A DNA stretch of 64,000 nt from Saccharibacillus alkalitolerans (GTDB lineage Bacteria; Bacillota; Bacilli; Paenibacillales; Paenibacillaceae): the NCBI RefSeq assembly GCF_011090185.1, contig NZ_JAAFGS010000001.1:1116001-1180000 (forward strand). The letters are read 5' to 3'. The notes beneath the pieces are model-generated. The model ran no database searches. It saw nothing but the letters and a program-made list of their open reading frames with translations, and had not been told where the DNA came from. Of this stretch, positions 62,104-64,000 are shown piece by piece. Each line of letters starts with the position of its first letter. Within the stretch, counting starts at the first letter, position 1. A program made the translations under genes and the position numbers.

Positions 62104-62958
62104 ATGATCATGCTGGACGTCAAAAACGTGAGCAAAAAGTTCGAACATTTTCAACTGGATAACGTATCTTTTCAAGTGCCTCAGGGCTATATTATGGGAT
62201 TTATCGGGATCAACGGGGCGGGCAAGACGACGACGATCAAATCGATTCTGAACTTAATCACCGTCGACAGCGGAGAAATCCAGATCATGGGCAAAAACGT
62301 CGCGATTCACGAGGCCGAGCTGAAGCAGTCCATCGGATACGCTTTCGGCAATGTCGATTTTTATACGCGCAGCAGGATCAGGACTTTGACCAAGGTCGTC
62401 AAAACGTTCTACGACAACTGGGACGACGAAGCTTATCGGCGGTACGTCCGAAAGTTCAAACTGATCGAGGACAAAAGAATCGCCGAGCTGTCCACGGGCA
62501 TGAAAGTCAAATACAGCCTGGCCATCGCTTTGTCGCACGGCGCCAAGCTGCTGATCCTGGACGAGCCGACAAGCGGCCTCGATCCGGCGGCGCGCGACGA
62601 TCTGCTGGACATTTTCCGGGAATTGGTTCAAGACGGAGAGATCAGCATCCTGTTCTCGACGCATATTACGTCCGATTTGGAGAAATGCGCCGACTATATT
62701 ACGTACATACACGAAGGCCGAATCGTCGGCAGCGCGGAAAAGGACGAATTTATCGATACCTACCGATTGGTCAACGGGAAGGTCGAAGAGCTGGAAGGAA
62801 TCAAAGAGCGTTTGATTTCGCATCGGGTCAACTCGTTCGGCTTTACCGGATTGATTCGCGCCGATGAACTTCCTCCGTCTGCGGCCGTCAACGTCGCGAT
62901 TCCGAATCTCGAAGAAATCATGGTCTATTATTCCAAGAAGGAGGCCGCCCATGTATAA
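62104..62958 (+). CDS. ABC transporter ATP-binding protein
   Basis: 284 aa. Walker A IGINGAGKTTTIKS, signature LSTGMKVKYSLAIAL, Walker B LLILDEPTSGLDP and switch His in LFSTHITSDL. It belongs to the BcrA/YtrB-like group with a long C-terminal tail that ends next to the permease. AAGGGG lies 8 bases upstream. It overlaps the permease by 8 bases. Confidence 0.93.
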   Translation: MIMLDVKNVSKKFEHFQLDNVSFQVPQGYIMGFIGINGAGKTTTIKSILNLITVDSGEIQIMGKNVAIHEAELKQSIGYAFGNVDFYTRSRIRTLTKVVKTFYDNWDDEAYRRYVRKFKLIEDKRIAELSTGMKVKYSLAIALSHGAKLLILDEPTSGLDPAARDDLLDIFRELVQDGEISILFSTHITSDLEKCADYITYIHEGRIVGSAEKDEFIDTYRLVNGKVEELEGIKERLISHRVNSFGFTGLIRADELPPSAAVNVAIPNLEEIMVYYSKKEAAHV

Positions 62959-63604
62959 TCTGCTGATGAAAGAATTGAGACTCGGCGTCAGCCCCTGGTT
63001 TTATGCTCTGCCCTTCGTAACCGGCGCCTTGATGCTCATTCCCGGCTGGGTATACTTCGTCGTCACGCTGTACGTCTGCATGATTACGATCCCGAACATA
63101 TTCGCGGGTTACAAAAGCCAGAACGACCTGATGTTCACCAACATGCTGCCCGTCAGCAAAAAAGACATCGTCAAATCCAAGGTCGGAATCATCGTTTTCC
63201 TGGAGCTGCTGCATGTGATCGTGGCGGTCGTATTCGGAGCGGTCAGCCTTGCCCTTTATCCGAATATCGAATATATTTTTTTCAAACCTACGGCGGGATT
63301 TTGGGGACTGACACTGATTATGCTTGGCATCTTCAACGTTTGCTTCATCCCGATGCATTATAAAACGGCGTACAAATACGGCTCCGCCTCCATCGTGTCC
63401 ATCGCGGCCGCTTTCCTGTTCGCCGCCGGGGCCGAATGGCTGGGTATTTCGAACGCGTTCGTGCGCGATTTGTTCAAAGGCAGCGGCGCCGACGACTGGG
63501 GCATTCAACTTTCGGTCCTGCTTGCCGGAGCGCTCGTCTTTGCCGCTCTGACGATTATCGCGTATCGGGCAGCCTGCAAACGATTCAAGAAAGTGGAAAT
63601 TTAA
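62951..63604 (+). CDS. ABC-2 type transporter permease
   Basis: 217 aa with five to six membrane helices (FYALPFVTGALMLIPGWVYF, VGIIVFLELLHVIVAVVFGA, SIVSIAAAFLFAAGAEWL) and the cytoplasmic segment TNMLPVSKKDIVKSK seen in these ABC-2 proteins. Substrate unknown; YtrC-like transporters respond to cell-wall antibiotics. AAGGAGG lies 6 bases upstream. Confidence 0.9.
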   Translation: MYNLLMKELRLGVSPWFYALPFVTGALMLIPGWVYFVVTLYVCMITIPNIFAGYKSQNDLMFTNMLPVSKKDIVKSKVGIIVFLELLHVIVAVVFGAVSLALYPNIEYIFFKPTAGFWGLTLIMLGIFNVCFIPMHYKTAYKYGSASIVSIAAAFLFAAGAEWLGISNAFVRDLFKGSGADDWGIQLSVLLAGALVFAALTIIAYRAACKRFKKVEI

Positions 63605-63608
63605 CGCA

Positions 63609-63977
63609 ATGAACATTCTGATCTCCAACACCTCAGAGAAGCCCATCTATCAGCAAATCTTCGAACAAATCAGCGCTCAAATCCTCAAGGGCGAGCTGCA
63701 GGGCGGTTATTCCCTCCCTCCGATCCGACAGGCCGCCGTCGAACTGCAGGTGAGCATCATTACGGTAAAAAAAGCCTGGGAAGAACTCGAACGCTCCGGC
63801 CTGATCTATACCGTAACGGGCAAAGGCTGCTTTATCACGGAACTTTCCGCGGAAGAAATGATCCAAAAACGCCACGAAACGGTTCTGAAGCAGATGGAGA
63901 GCGATATCGCCTACTATCGATCGTTCGGACTGCGCCTGGAAGAAGTGATCGAGCTATTGCGGACCGTCTACGAATAA
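63609..63977 (+). CDS. GntR family regulator, YtrA subfamily
   Basis: 122 aa, short. Winged helix with PIYQQIFEQISAQILKGEL, SLPPIRQAAVELQVSIITVKK and GLIYTVTGKGCFI, and a 45-residue helical tail for dimerisation; no effector domain. Likely represses its own operon via the palindrome at 62059-62080. Unusually it is last in the operon, whereas YtrA is first in B. subtilis. Only four bases separate it from the permease. Confidence 0.93.
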   Translation: MNILISNTSEKPIYQQIFEQISAQILKGELQGGYSLPPIRQAAVELQVSIITVKKAWEELERSGLIYTVTGKGCFITELSAEEMIQKRHETVLKQMESDIAYYRSFGLRLEEVIELLRTVYE

Positions 63978-64000
63978 AAAAACCTGCCCCGGCACATCGC

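Noticed and set aside
1-64000. tRNA, rRNA, CRISPR, insertion sequence, prophage, riboswitch or Fnr box
   Set aside because: I looked for the typical patterns by eye and saw none; a dedicated scan (tRNAscan, Infernal) could still find a small RNA I missed.

Overview
The window looks like chromosome of a moderately GC-rich Bacillota of the Paenibacillaceae type (Paenibacillus or Saccharibacillus-like; inferred from gene content, not from a marker gene). Supporting signs are strong AGGAGG-type ribosome binding sites, a YteA protein, a UPF0291 protein, the NreABC oxygen/nitrate sensor, a BioY-ECF transporter and a very large secreted pectin-degrading enzyme. I see no rRNA, tRNA, CRISPR array, transposase or phage gene.

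Layout. 1-7.5 kb: an ECF-type sigma factor with a membrane-anchored partner running off the left edge, YteA, a zinc alcohol dehydrogenase, an M29 aminopeptidase, Ku, and a Fur-box-preceded ferredoxin-NADP reductase. 7.6-33.4 kb: an anaerobic nitrate respiration island. It holds a hemerythrin, a YwiC-like membrane protein, a radical SAM/SPASM protein, a HemY/CgoX oxidase, ModAB without ModC, narGHJI, nreABC, a second hemerythrin, narK and a full molybdenum cofactor set (moeB-like, moaB, moaC, moeA, mobB, moaE, moaD, mobA, moaA). A small MerR/SDR module and two unknowns interrupt it at 13.6-15.8 kb. Three promoters (ywiC, narG, narK) share two GC-rich inverted repeats of the form YAGGG-N4-CCCYR with centres exactly 21 bp apart, and a -10 about 34 bp after the second. 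They look like one NreC regulon.

33.4-50.6 kb is ordinary accessory chromosome: a TetR/P450 pair with the operator inside the promoter spacer, an amino-acid ABC transporter, a scar where a MerR gene and a UvrA-like gene have both lost their 5' parts, the bioY-ecfA1-ecfA2-ecfT biotin transporter, a drug/metabolite exporter, a DapA-family aldolase, an aldo/keto reductase, a beta-propeller protein, a lipoprotein with a duplicated domain, a lipid kinase, a GNAT acetyltransferase and UPF0291.

50.8-64 kb: a chemoreceptor, then a 667-residue protein in which two TerD-like domains flank an Mrr-type nuclease domain. This is the best candidate for an under-described stress or defence protein. It is followed by a 1889-residue rhamnogalacturonan lyase carrying two rhamnogalacturonan acetylesterase modules, with a divergent AraC regulator and a likely CcpA site. 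An ABC transporter operon that ends with its own GntR/YtrA-type regulator closes the window.

How it fits together: NreB/NreA sense oxygen and nitrate, NreC switches on nitrate uptake (NarK) and reduction (NarGHI), and the moa/mob/moe and mod genes supply Moco to NarG. The heme-related genes probably supply heme for NarI. Start sites were chosen mainly by ribosome binding site spacing, and several differ from the longest open frame.
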